47,653 nucleotides of DNA from Plectonema radiosum NIES-515 (GTDB taxonomy: Bacteria; Cyanobacteriota; Cyanobacteriia; Cyanobacteriales; Nostocaceae): the NCBI RefSeq assembly GCF_025753815.1, contig NZ_JAOWRF010000083.1:1-47653 (forward strand), read 5' to 3'. How positions within the stretch are numbered: the first letter of the stretch is position 1; every line of letters begins with the position of its first letter. Positions 8,801 to 16,684 of this stretch are shown here, piece by piece. The notes beneath the pieces are model-generated. The model was not told where the DNA came from, did no database searches, and saw only the letters and a list, made by a program, of their open reading frames with translations. The position numbers and the translations under genes are program-made.

Positions 8801-9580
8801 AGACATTAGGCGATCGCCTATTACCTCTTCCACAACAGGCGTTATACTTTCAGTTTCTTCTGCTTGATACTCCCATACTAATTCGCCAAAGTTCTCGATC
8901 AATTCTTCTTCGCTTTGAGTTTCCTCTGGTGTAGGCGTTATACTTTCAACTTCTTCTCCTTGATACTCCCATACTAATTCGCCGTTTTGTATTGCCCCCT
9001 TTGCGGAAGCCCTTGGCACATCCTGAGTACTAGTTTCGCTAACAGGTGCTTCATACTCCCATTCCAGTTCTTGAAAGTTTTCCCCCGTTTCCCCAATTTC
9101 GATAGAGGTGAGAATTGCTGTAGACGTTGTAGATTCAGCATTTTCCTCGTTTTCCTCCCAAGAAATTTCCCCTAAATTCCGCGTCAACAACCGGATACCA
9201 ATGTCATAAGAAAGATCGCCAATTACGCCGACACCAAGTTCACCCAGTTGCACCATTCGCGTTGCTAACTGATTATTCGGTGCGGGTGATGCTAACAATT
9301 TTTCGCCAAAACTCAGCAACCAATCAAGCCAGCGGTCAACACTAATCCGATTTTCCATCCGTTGCAGATATTTCTGCGCCCACTCTTTTCCTCGTACCTG
9401 ATATACGCCTTCTAGTAGTTGGTTATACAAAACTTCCAGATCGGCGTTTGTCAATTCCGGTGCTTGATGCACCACATTTTGTTTTTTGATCCGGTTTTGA
9501 GAACGAGTCCGTTTCCTGCCAAAGACGCGTTTCCAAAATTTATTAAGCCACTCTACTAGCCGCTTGAGCATCTGCCGCAC
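5876..9580 (-). CDS. TPR-CHAT domain protein (caspase-like protease)
   Basis: The 1234-residue protein has four parts. Residues 1-140 are a basic N-terminal helix followed by a globular domain (ADLEVLYNQLLEGVYQVRG, SPAPNNQLATRMVQLGELG). About 140-290 is an acidic linker with repeated WEY motifs. About 325-610 holds eight 34-residue TPR units (pattern AWYNRG..LGQFSEAIASYDKAL). The C-terminal part is a CHAT domain with HFTGHA near 1035-1040 and LSACETA near 1077-1084, giving a His1039/Cys1081 dyad of the separase/caspase type. CHAT proteins are proteases commonly governed by sensor domains. The substrate is unknown. A short paralogue of the N-terminal domain is encoded upstream on the same strand, 165 bases away. 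Confidence 0.9.
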   Translation of the reverse strand: MRQMLKRLVEWLNKFWKRVFGRKRTRSQNRIKKQNVVHQAPELTNADLEVLYNQLLEGVYQVRGKEWAQKYLQRMENRISVDRWLDWLLSFGEKLLASPAPNNQLATRMVQLGELGVGVIGDLSYDIGIRLLTRNLGEISWEENEENAESTTSTAILTSIEIGETGENFQELEWEYEAPVSETSTQDVPRASAKGAIQNGELVWEYQGEEVESITPTPEETQSEEELIENFGELVWEYQAEETESITPVVEEVIGDRLMSVSETLAENSPEASPQTTWDESFANLEPDVAQTLDELLVRLDQSTSLVQQLASGLAIHSSEPTQLISTDTQAQEWFYQGLQLAKTGDLSGAIACYDQALQINPSMYDIWFNRGLTLFHLGQFSEAIASYDRALFIKQDSPKAWYNRGGILGELGQFSEAIASLDVALQIQPNYEEAWSSRGFALLKLGRLSEAVSSYDKALDLQPDDPQNWYYRGIALAVDQRNSEAIASYDNALSIDPDYPEVWIDRGVVLGQLGQWSEAIESWDKALEIQPHFYLIWFNRGIALDNLGRKTEAIASYDKAIEINPEFHLAWYNQASSLFHMGEFVEAIAAYDGALQLQPDYWEAWIGRGTSAGMAVNPILKEGDYDAKLISYEAGLDYVRQDTHPEGWGRLHLAIANAHYDRGKRHPTPRYYWHQAVSEYNQALLTLTQEDFPQLHLEVLQNFIKTLLGLGEITFAQELLEHATDAWKRLLNEQSSEESQKDLALKFASFGQLAVDLAIQSGEWRQALEIVEYNKNACFTWLIFGWTDDIDSPNYPEIQQLLNPTTAIIYWHISPYALRTFIIKDNAPEPIPVFTPIISTPVGDEFPLPEAVQILVELEDWLDDWNQQYQEYRSLDQDKQSKDNHSWLVDMQQRLLDLKNILNISTIKDELEGIDQLILIPHRNLHTFPLHALFNLFSEEEEEESSSNANYTITYLPSAQIGLSLNCQLEPQANQEKLLSIEHPNSTDYPALKFAKLESETISQMFDNPKRYQGVQATKNVVEDALSSNYNIFHFTGHAIDNFIEPKKSQLVLSGEDKLTLEEISQKTLTSYNLITLSACETAITNQTITTEYLGLANAFLSRGSTHVISTLWTVESTANALLMIEFYRRRQPNKLEATALAEATKWLKELTVGELTKWYENLLNTLPVDEFRIKAYLATEMYRTRKIAADEKLYNHPYYWAAFTIAGKLISEVKESNNLEDFYTLILNQEEF

Positions 9581-9745
9581 TCTGGATGTTGTTTCTCATA
9601 GATTTTAACGAGGGCTGTGTTAAAAAAAGCAAGCATTACGTAAAAACCTAGTAGATTATAAGGGGGAATGGGGATTAAGGCTATAAATATAGGAATAATG
9701 AAGAATTATATCTTTTGGACAATCCCCAATGCCCAATCCCCAATC

Positions 9746-10471
9746 CTATTGATTAGCAGCTTGAAATTGATTAAACAATTCCTGGACAATCAATTGCGGA
9801 TCGTCTGTCTCAATTCCTAACTGTTGGGAAATTTGCCTGCGTAAGCTTTCATCCTGCTGCAACATCACAAACAATTCGTCTAAAGTGACGGTTTGCAATT
9901 CTTCTGAGGGCACAGTTTCTAACTCTGCTGTGGGTGCTGGTTGGTTTGGTAATTCTTTCTCCGGCAGAGTTTCTAACTTTACTGTGAGTGCTGTTGCTTT
10001 ATTTGTTTTTTCGGGTGGAGGACTGGTCTTGATAGCATCTGGTCCGTCATACTCCCATACTGGTTCGCTGACATTGCGTGTCAATAGCCGCATTCCAATA
10101 TCATAGGCAGCATCGCCGACTTCCCCGACTTCCAACTCACCCAGATCCACCATCCGAGATGCTAATTCATTATTAGGTGCAGGGGAAGCAAGCAATTTTT
10201 GACTAAAGCCCTGTAACCATTCCAGCCAACGTTGAGTTGAGATGCGATGTTCAATATTATGCAGCCACTTCAGCGCCCAAGCTTGCCCTCGTGCTTGATG
10301 TACTCCTTCTAAAAGTTCGCTGAAGAGAAATTCCAGATCCGTATCTGTCAGGGGTGGAGCAGGTTCTTTTTGAACATCAGCCACAGATGACGATGAAGTC
10401 TGTTTTTTGCCAAACAAGCGTTGAAAAAACCTTTTAAGCCAGTGAAGGAGCCTATTGAGCATCTGCTGCAC
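9746..10471 (-). CDS. Stand-alone paralogue of the CHAT-protein N-terminal domain
   Basis: The 241-residue protein aligns with residues 1-150 of the downstream TPR-CHAT protein along its whole first half: MLxRLxxWLxxFxxRxFGxK, then LLEGVxQxRGxxWA, ISxxRWLxWL, KLLASPAPNN and YDIGxRLLTRN, followed by VWEYDGP in place of the longer WEY-repeat linker. It has no TPR or CHAT part and ends in a polar, Glu/Thr-rich tail. It precedes the CHAT gene in the likely direction of transcription and is probably in the same operon. It may pair with, anchor or inhibit the CHAT protein. That is inference from the shared domain. Confidence 0.75.
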   Translation of the reverse strand: MQQMLNRLLHWLKRFFQRLFGKKQTSSSSVADVQKEPAPPLTDTDLEFLFSELLEGVHQARGQAWALKWLHNIEHRISTQRWLEWLQGFSQKLLASPAPNNELASRMVDLGELEVGEVGDAAYDIGMRLLTRNVSEPVWEYDGPDAIKTSPPPEKTNKATALTVKLETLPEKELPNQPAPTAELETVPSEELQTVTLDELFVMLQQDESLRRQISQQLGIETDDPQLIVQELFNQFQAANQ

Positions 10472-10864
10472 CCCTGAGTGTTGGTTATTTTAAGATTGTA
10501 GCGATGTCTACGACATACTTGATCGGGGAAGCGCTGCAATTGCAAATTATAAATTACAAATTAATAATTAATAATTTGTAACAATCTATATGAATTTTTA
10601 TGTTGATGTAGACGAGAAAATCAACCTTAACCTAACGCCGTAATTCCCCATCCGTCTAAGGGCGTGGGGATTAATTACGCATCAATCCCTCTAGAATTAG
10701 TGTTACTATAACTGTAGTTAATATCAACGCTCATTAGCAGTATAAAAGGTAATATTGAGTGCTGAGGACAGTAGTCAAAGTTAGGCTCTGCCAGGGTGGG
10801 GTAGTTCACAATGGTTTCATGGCAAACTCTGATGAAGTGCTGACTTAGAAATCAATTGAATTCC
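10472..10864. other. Divergent intergenic region before dnaX, with a stem-loop
   Basis: There is no gene. Around 10640-10680 the arms CGTAATTCCCCA and TGGGGATTaATTACG form a hairpin resembling the end structures of IS200/IS605 elements, but no transposase is near. The rest should hold the two divergent promoters for dnaX and for the CHAT-paralogue operon. I cannot place them exactly. Confidence 0.45.
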
Positions 10865-13216
10865 ATGTCTTACGAACCGCTGCACCATAAGTATCGCCCA
10901 AAGAGTTTTGCTGAACTGGTGGGTCAAGAGGCGATCGCCTCTACTCTCACTAATGCCATTCGCACAGCTAAAATAGCCCCAGCATATTTATTTACTGGTC
11001 CACGAGGTACGGGGAAAACTTCGAGTGCAAGAATTCTCGCCAAATCCCTCAATTGTCTTAATAGTGACAAACCCACAGCAGAACCTTGCGGCATCTGTGA
11101 TGTATGTAAGGGAATCACTAAAGGCTATTCTCTAGATGTAATAGAAATCGATGCCGCCAGTAATACTGGTGTCGATAATATCCGCGAACTAATCGAAAAG
11201 GCGCAGTTTGCCCCAGTTCAATGTCGCTATAAGGTTTATGTCATTGATGAGTGTTTAACAGGAGACTCTCTAGTTTTAACCAGTGAAGGTCTTGTTAGGA
11301 TTGATGACTCTAACATTCAGGGTAAAAAGGTTCTCAGTTACAATGATGCAAATCGAAAGTGGGAATTCCAAAAAGTTGTCAGATGGTTAGACCAGGGAGA
11401 ACGTCAGACTCTGGTTATCAAGACAACAAACGGAGAAATTAGATGTACGGATAATCATTTAATCAGGACAGTTGAGGGATGGATACCAGCAAAACACCTG
11501 AAAAAAGGAGCGAAGATATTATCCCCTGGGAGTGTGGAATCTAAATTTAGGCTCGTAGTAGGCACTAAAGTGCCTAAAATAAGCGCTAAAGCGCTTACTA
11601 CGAAAAATATTCCATACCCGCAATGGACTACAAGTTTGGAAACGGTCGAATCTGTGCACCTCGCTGGAGTTGAGCAAGTTTATGATATTGAAGTTGAGCA
11701 TAATCACAACTTTGTGGCTAACGGTCTGTTAGTCCATAATTGTCATATGCTCAGTAATGCGGCATTTAATTCGCTACTAAAGACATTAGAAGAACCACCG
11801 AGACACGTTGTCTTTGTTTTAGCGACAACAGACCCGCAAAGAGTTTTACCAACGATTATTTCTCGCTGTCAAAGGTTTGATTTTAGGCGAATTCAGGTAG
11901 AACCGATGGTGAAGCATTTAAAAGCGATCGCCAGCCAAGAAAATATCAATATATCTGATGACGCTGTAAAATTAGTTGCTCAAATTGCTCAAGGTGGATT
12001 GCGCGATGCAGAAAGTTTGCTCGACCAATTAGCACTATTATCGGGTGAAGTGACACCAGAGCGAGTTTGGGATTTAGTCGGTTCGGTAAGCGAACAGGAT
12101 TTGTTGGTATTGGTGAACGCGATCGCTGACAATAATCCCGAAGCCGTTCTTGACAACACCCGCAAAATCCTTGACCGTGGTCGCGAACCTTTAACTATTC
12201 TTCAGAATCTTGCCGCATTCTACCGCGATTTACTCATCGCCAAAACTGCACCCAAACGCCAAGATTTAGTTACTTGTACTGACCAAACTTGGAAAGCGAT
12301 CGTTGAATTCGCTCAACAGTTGGACCTAACTACAATTTTGGCAGGACAGCAACACCTGCGAACTGCTGAAGTGCAAATCAAAAACACCACTCAACCCCGT
12401 TTGTGGTTAGAAGTAACATTGCTAGGTTTATTACCCAGTGCCAACACTCAACCCGCAGTCCCAAGCCTACCACCCATCACTACCGCAACAGCATCACCAA
12501 GCAATCATCGTCCCCCATCTCCCTCACCTCCCCCCACTCCCCCTCTCCCCTACTCCTCCACTCCCCCTCTCCCCCACTCCTCCACTCCCCCATCTCCCCC
12601 CACTCCTCCGTCGGAATCCAACGATGCAACGCTAGCAGAAACTTGGCAAAAGGTAGTGACTTACCTACCAATTTCTACAGGTTCATTGTTGCGTCAAATG
12701 TGCCATCTGATAGAGTTTGATGGTAATGTTGCCCGAATTGGAATTAAATCTCCAGCTTGGTATAAAAGGCTTCAGACAGAGCAGCCGATAATTGCTACAG
12801 CCTTTGAAAAAGCTTTTCAGCGTCAAATAAAAGTAAATCTAGAATTAATCAGCGGTTCACCACCTTCTACCCCCCCAAAGCCTAACAGCGTCAAAGCGCA
12901 GCCTCCACCGAATTATCAAACCAATAATCAAAGCCATAATAATATAACGCCGCCAGCAGAAGTTTCCCCGCCAGCAAGACAACCTCCTGCAAGAACTGAA
13001 TCTCCTTCAGTTCCCCAAGCAGTGCAAATGCCCCCACCGCGATCGCTTTTTCCCCCAGCAGCCATTGATGATATGGAAAATGCTGATAAAGTGGCGATCG
13101 CAGCTCGAAGTGTGGCGAAATTTTTTGATGGTCAAATTATCCGCTTCACAGAAGAAGTTGTAGAAGTCTCAGATACAACTACACCTGATTCGTTAGAAGA
13201 AGCGGAAGAAGATTAG
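10865..13216 (+). CDS. dnaX: DNA polymerase III subunit gamma/tau, intein-containing
   Basis: The extein is a clamp-loader ATPase: HHKYRPKSFAELVGQ at the start, Walker A GPRGTGKTSSAR near residue 42, a four-Cys zinc module (CGICDVCK), Walker B VYVIDECHMLSNAAF split by the intein, and the sensor LATTDPQRVLPTIISRCQRF. It assembles the clamp loader and couples polymerase and helicase at the fork. The ATG at 10865 starts MSYEPLHHKYRP. A TTG three codons earlier is less likely. Total length is 783 residues, about 620 after splicing. A proline/serine-rich linker encoded by low-complexity repeat DNA follows the ATPase part. Confidence 0.95.
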   Translation: MSYEPLHHKYRPKSFAELVGQEAIASTLTNAIRTAKIAPAYLFTGPRGTGKTSSARILAKSLNCLNSDKPTAEPCGICDVCKGITKGYSLDVIEIDAASNTGVDNIRELIEKAQFAPVQCRYKVYVIDECLTGDSLVLTSEGLVRIDDSNIQGKKVLSYNDANRKWEFQKVVRWLDQGERQTLVIKTTNGEIRCTDNHLIRTVEGWIPAKHLKKGAKILSPGSVESKFRLVVGTKVPKISAKALTTKNIPYPQWTTSLETVESVHLAGVEQVYDIEVEHNHNFVANGLLVHNCHMLSNAAFNSLLKTLEEPPRHVVFVLATTDPQRVLPTIISRCQRFDFRRIQVEPMVKHLKAIASQENINISDDAVKLVAQIAQGGLRDAESLLDQLALLSGEVTPERVWDLVGSVSEQDLLVLVNAIADNNPEAVLDNTRKILDRGREPLTILQNLAAFYRDLLIAKTAPKRQDLVTCTDQTWKAIVEFAQQLDLTTILAGQQHLRTAEVQIKNTTQPRLWLEVTLLGLLPSANTQPAVPSLPPITTATASPSNHRPPSPSPPPTPPLPYSSTPPLPHSSTPPSPPTPPSESNDATLAETWQKVVTYLPISTGSLLRQMCHLIEFDGNVARIGIKSPAWYKRLQTEQPIIATAFEKAFQRQIKVNLELISGSPPSTPPKPNSVKAQPPPNYQTNNQSHNNITPPAEVSPPARQPPARTESPSVPQAVQMPPPRSLFPPAAIDDMENADKVAIAARSVAKFFDGQIIRFTEEVVEVSDTTTPDSLEEAEED
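11252..11740 (+). other. DnaX mini-intein (163 residues, no homing endonuclease)
   Basis: The intein begins at Cys (TGT 11252-11254, CLTGDSLVLTSEG, block A), has block B around TDNHLIRTVEGW, block F around VYDIEVEHNHNFVANG, and ends VHN before the extein Cys of CHMLS. The insertion point, right after VYVIDE, is the site known for the DnaX inteins of other cyanobacteria. All splicing residues (Cys1, block B His, penultimate His and final Asn, +1 Cys) are present, so splicing is likely. The usual endonuclease region is absent; instead there is a palindromic repeat (11553-11603). Confidence 0.92.
11553..11603. repeat. Cloverleaf-like palindrome inserted in frame in the intein
   Basis: The outer arms TCGTAGTA (11553-11560) and TACTACGA (11596-11603) enclose two perfect hairpins, GGCACTAAAGTGCC and AAGCGCTAAAGCGCTT. 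The element is 51 bases, exactly 17 codons, so it leaves the intein frame open. It lies in the linker where a homing endonuclease would sit. Confidence 0.85.
12519..12612. repeat. Low-complexity CTCCCCCACTCC repeat within dnaX
   Basis: Repeats of 9-15 bases of the type CTCCACTCCCCC encode the PSPPPTPPLP-type linker of tau. The same C-rich repeat family, read on the other strand, occurs at the end of cobN (45786-45880). The reading frame is kept, so it acts as a flexible linker. Confidence 0.65.
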
Positions 13217-13340
13217 GGAATTGGCAATGGAGAATGGGTAATTGGTAATTGGGAATTGGGCATTAGTCCCGGTGGGGGAACCCCCCTAGTCCCCCTAGTC
13301 CCCCTAGTCCCCCTAGGGCGTGTTTTCCCCTCCCTAATCC
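13217..13340. repeat. Intergenic CCCCCTAGT tandem repeat
   Basis: Nine-base units CCCCCTAGT repeat about four times at 13282-13316, preceded by GGGAATTGG-type repeats. The block separates the convergent dnaX and glycosyltransferase genes. No terminator with a T-run is seen. Confidence 0.7.
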
Positions 13341-14795
13341 CTAGTCTCCAGTCCCCTGATGCACTGTTTTCACCCATTTGAGCTGCTTTGGTCTGACTGA
13401 CACACGGGCAGTGGTGCTGCTCATGACTACAAACCAGTGGAACATGTATATAATTCCGCGTAATGTCTGAAGCAGGGGGACAAAGTAGCTAGAAACGCGA
13501 AATTTTTTCTCTTTATCTTGACGTATCCGCTTTAGACCTGCGAACATACCTGCCATTGACATGGTGACTGTCAAGCCGCTGACTGGACTTAATATTGGTA
13601 GACGATGCCGAGCGATCGCCATCAATAAATCTGGTACTGCTGCTGTCGGTAAAATATACATAATCAGCAGAAACATTAGCAAATCCCAGGTTTTACTTCT
13701 CCCCATACGGTTGCGAAGAATTAAATCCCAGTAATCCAAATAGCGCTGATATCCACCTTCTGCCCAACGATTGCGCTGATGCCAAAGAGCTAGCGCATTC
13801 GTCACACCCTCTTCTTCCACCGCTGGATTAAAAGCACAATCAATATCCCAGTCGTTTAGATGCAGACGGAATGTCAAATCCAAGTCATCGGTGATGGTTT
13901 CTTCATTCCAGCCACCGCAGCATTCCAAGGCTTCGCGCCGGACAAATTGACCATTTCCCCGCAGCTCGCCGATTCCACCAATGGCAATCCGTCGCTTTTG
14001 GAAAACGGCATCAACTGCCATTTCTGCCATTTGACCTTTTGTCCAAAAGTTTTCTTTGGCGTTGGCGATCGCTTTTCGCACCTGCACCGCGCCCAGCTTT
14101 TCTTTAGCGAACAAAGGTACTACCCGTAACAACAAGTCTGACGACACAATCGCGTCAGCGTCAAACACCGCTATAATTTCCCCTTGCGTCAGTGGCAAAA
14201 CTTGATTTAATGCCCCTGACTTACCGCCACTCGCTTCTGCTGAACGTCTTAATACTTTTAGGTTATTGTATTTTTCCGTTAGTTGTGCTAACAACTGCGG
14301 CGTTGTGTCGTTGCTATTATCGTCAATTATCCAGACTTCGTAATCACCTTGCGGATATTTCAGACTACAAAGATTCTTGACTAAATTGGCAATAACTGCT
14401 TCTTCATTTTTCGCCGCCACTAACACAGATACTTTTGGTAAATTACCCAGCATTTCCTCTTGGTAGGGGAAAATAATTTCTTCCCCTACTAAGTGTTCTT
14501 TGCCTGGTCTAGCAAACACAATCCTCAGGGCATGAATTCCTAAGACAGTGGTCAATCCTAGGATAAAAATAGAACCCCAAGAAACTAAATGTAAAGCGAT
14601 CGTGCCGCTCCAGACAACAGTCAAAACTAGAGCGGCTTTTTTTCTCCGACCTTGAAACCGGGATGGTAAAAACACAGGATCGGTTTCTACCTCTTCTATC
14701 TCCAACTCATCATCTCCTGATAGGTCAGAAAATAAAGAGTTGAGCGGATCAAGCTCGTTGTAAGAATCGTTTTCGGGCCAGGAATTCGCTGGCAT
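13341..14795 (-). CDS. Membrane glycosyltransferase family 2
   Basis: The 484-residue protein has the processive GT2 pattern: VSVLVAAKNEEAVIANLVKN near residue 125, IIDDNSND near 155, VFDADAIV near 212, TDDLDLTFRL near 302 and HQRNRWAEGG near 338 (the QxxRW acceptor motif in variant form). Two hydrophobic helices lie near 57-90 and several more after 360 (LLMFLLIMYILPTAAVPDLL and following). Such enzymes polymerise or export sugars at the cytoplasmic membrane. The sugar is not readable. Its start overlaps the end of the upstream radical SAM gene by 47 bases, so the two are translated from one message. Confidence 0.88.
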   Translation of the reverse strand: MPANSWPENDSYNELDPLNSLFSDLSGDDELEIEEVETDPVFLPSRFQGRRKKAALVLTVVWSGTIALHLVSWGSIFILGLTTVLGIHALRIVFARPGKEHLVGEEIIFPYQEEMLGNLPKVSVLVAAKNEEAVIANLVKNLCSLKYPQGDYEVWIIDDNSNDTTPQLLAQLTEKYNNLKVLRRSAEASGGKSGALNQVLPLTQGEIIAVFDADAIVSSDLLLRVVPLFAKEKLGAVQVRKAIANAKENFWTKGQMAEMAVDAVFQKRRIAIGGIGELRGNGQFVRREALECCGGWNEETITDDLDLTFRLHLNDWDIDCAFNPAVEEEGVTNALALWHQRNRWAEGGYQRYLDYWDLILRNRMGRSKTWDLLMFLLIMYILPTAAVPDLLMAIARHRLPILSPVSGLTVTMSMAGMFAGLKRIRQDKEKKFRVSSYFVPLLQTLRGIIYMFHWFVVMSSTTARVSVRPKQLKWVKTVHQGTGD

Positions 14796-15723
14796 AAGTT
14801 ACTTGATTCAATAACCAGTATTTGTCTACACCCATAAAGAAGCTGGGTATCAGGTAACACCAAACCGTGCAACCTTCACACACTTTTAGCTTACCTTGAG
14901 ATTGGCGATACTCTTCTACTTCTTCAGACTCACGATACAGGTCATAAAGTCGCCCGTTAATCGCAACTCCAGTTTGGGCAAAATGGTAACAAGGTAGTAG
15001 CAGTTCGTCATTGGGAGAAATCGCAATCACGGCATCCACCGCCTTACAGCGCGGATTTTTGGTATCATTGCCCCCAGCTTCGATAAAAGCCAATGCAGCC
15101 TTATTGTAGCCGACATTTTTATATTTCCTCGCAGCGGTTTCGATTGCCGCTACCATTTCTGGGGTGGGATTCTTATTAGAGTTGTATTGGTCATAAGCCG
15201 TAAAAGCGGGATTTAGCCAGACGCGAGCAGCTAGTTTTTGTCCTAATGCTGCGACTTCTTGAATGCGATCGTAGTTTTGGGCAGTAACGGTATGATTTAG
15301 TACCGGGTACTCTCCTAAAGATTGAGCGATCGCTACCGACTCTACCAAATTGTCAAAAATCTTCACCCCACGCGACTGGTCGTGAGTTTCCGCATCCCCA
15401 CCATCCAAGGAAAAATTCAAAAAGTCTACTAAACCTTGAATTTCCTTAGCTTTTTTCGGATACAAAATTGTATTCGTCGTCATGCTGGTATAAAAGCCCT
15501 GACGTTTTGCCTCAGTATAAATCTCCCCGACATCATGTCGCAATAAAGGTTCGCCACCCGTAAAATCTACATATTTAGTCCCCAAACGGCGTAAATCTTC
15601 TAAATTACGCTTAATAGTTTCAAAATCAGCTTCTTTGCCCGGTTCTAATGCCCAAATGTTGCAAAAGTGACAGCGGGCATTACAGCGATAGGTCAAGTAA
15701 TAATTTGCAACCAGCGGAGCCAT
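14749..15723 (-). CDS. Radical SAM protein with SPASM-like C-terminal cysteines
   Basis: The 324-residue protein opens NYYLTYRCNARCHFCNIW, with the CxxxCxxC cluster at residues 14, 18 and 21, then DFTGGEPLLRHD near 55 (GGEP motif). The C-terminal half has CKAVDAVIAISPNDELLLPCYH and CEGCTVWC, cysteines that may hold an auxiliary Fe-S cluster as in SPASM proteins. It would cleave S-adenosylmethionine to a radical and modify an unknown substrate. Translation-coupled overlap with the glycosyltransferase suggests a joint role in making or modifying a glycan or glycolipid. That is inference. Confidence 0.88.
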   Translation of the reverse strand: MAPLVANYYLTYRCNARCHFCNIWALEPGKEADFETIKRNLEDLRRLGTKYVDFTGGEPLLRHDVGEIYTEAKRQGFYTSMTTNTILYPKKAKEIQGLVDFLNFSLDGGDAETHDQSRGVKIFDNLVESVAIAQSLGEYPVLNHTVTAQNYDRIQEVAALGQKLAARVWLNPAFTAYDQYNSNKNPTPEMVAAIETAARKYKNVGYNKAALAFIEAGGNDTKNPRCKAVDAVIAISPNDELLLPCYHFAQTGVAINGRLYDLYRESEEVEEYRQSQGKLKVCEGCTVWCYLIPSFFMGVDKYWLLNQVTYASEFLARKRFLQRA

Positions 15724-16097
15724 AGTCTAAACCCACTAAAAGTTTTCCTTAAGACATCTTTAAACGGAGTTAACCAACAGTCAACATTCTTTTGGTAGTG
15801 GTTGGTGGTTGGTTGTTAGTAGGAGCGTTGGAGCGTGAACCACTGCGTTGCTTATTTTCCACTCGGCACGTTTTGGGGGGAAGCTTCCACTCCATAGCTG
15901 CCTTTGAAAGTTGTAGCAAGTGGTGTTAGCGCAGCGATCTTCGATTTGTTGAGCGTCACCCGAAGGGTGGTTAGTGGTTATTGTACCAACCATTACCCAT
16001 TCCCCATCCTCCATAGTTATGCATCACAATTTTTTGGGAACACTACTCAAAGTTACCTGCATCCCCAGTTGTCAACTAACTAGAGGAGTATTAAATT
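15724..16097. other. Intergenic region with GGTTGGTGGTTGG-type repeats
   Basis: No gene is supported. A 77-codon minus frame at 15781-16014 runs through low-complexity repeats and has no recognisable protein. Short repeats (ggttggtggttgg, ggagcgttggagcg) fill 15797-15835. The last bases contain AGAGGAG, a ribosome site for the downstream gene at 16098. Confidence 0.5.
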
Positions 16098-16472
16098 ATG
16101 TCTTTTGAGCAACTCCAGCCAGCGACTCAACAACAAGCAAGCGTCTATTTACCTTACGTTCAGGGCAGCAAGCGAGATTTTTTGCGTTATGCCATCGGTC
16201 TTTATCAAAAAGGCGTTTTAGAAGGAAAACGCAAAATAGAAGGCAGCGAGCATGTTCCCTTTGTCGCTACTTGGAATATTGCCACCCTACCTTCAGACTT
16301 AACTCGTTGCCGATTGCAGTTTGATGGCGATGCGGAGTTAAGTTATGAACTGATGATGGCAAGTTTCGAGTTGATTAATTTTTTAATTGAACTGATGGAA
16401 AATTATAAGCGCTATCGCTTGACTGATTTTTCACAAGCATTTTACCGCAAACTGCTGCGTGTAGAGGAATAA
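16098..16472 (+). CDS. Probable type IV pilus biogenesis protein EbsA
   Basis: The 124-residue protein (SVYLPYVQGSKRDFLRYAIGLYQKG, VPFVATWNIATLPSDLTRCR, FDGDAELSYELMMASFELINFL, DFSQAFYRKLL) matches what I recall of a conserved cyanobacterial family named EbsA, a partner of the type IV pilus machinery that affects biofilm formation in Synechococcus. It has no signal peptide and no membrane segment. The identification is by memory of the family pattern. The ATG follows a clear AGAGGAG at 8 bases. Confidence 0.6.
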   Translation: MSFEQLQPATQQQASVYLPYVQGSKRDFLRYAIGLYQKGVLEGKRKIEGSEHVPFVATWNIATLPSDLTRCRLQFDGDAELSYELMMASFELINFLIELMENYKRYRLTDFSQAFYRKLLRVEE

Positions 16473-16684
16473 ACAAGGCAAAGCGGGGAAATATAATTCA
16501 ATAATTCTCGGTTTTAGCAACTTCGCCCAAAAAAGGTACGATTTTGAGCTATCTATTAAAGTGTCCTTGAAATTTGGGCGATCGCTTCTATAAATCAGTT
16601 TGGTAGCAACCGGTAAGCGCAAACTTCGACCTAGAATTAGGATCTAGCTGGGTTCTACTGACTTTTAAAATAAGGAGTGCGTGT

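Noticed and set aside
5876-9580. TPR-CHAT as part of a type III-E CRISPR (Craspase) system
   Set aside because: No gRAMP/Cas7-11 gene or CRISPR array in the window. TPR-CHAT proteins are common in cyanobacteria.
12403-12720. Overlapping frames in the dnaX linker
   Set aside because: They are shadows of the C-rich repeat within a clear dnaX frame.
15781-16014. 77-codon minus frame
   Set aside because: It crosses low-complexity repeats and resembles no protein I know.
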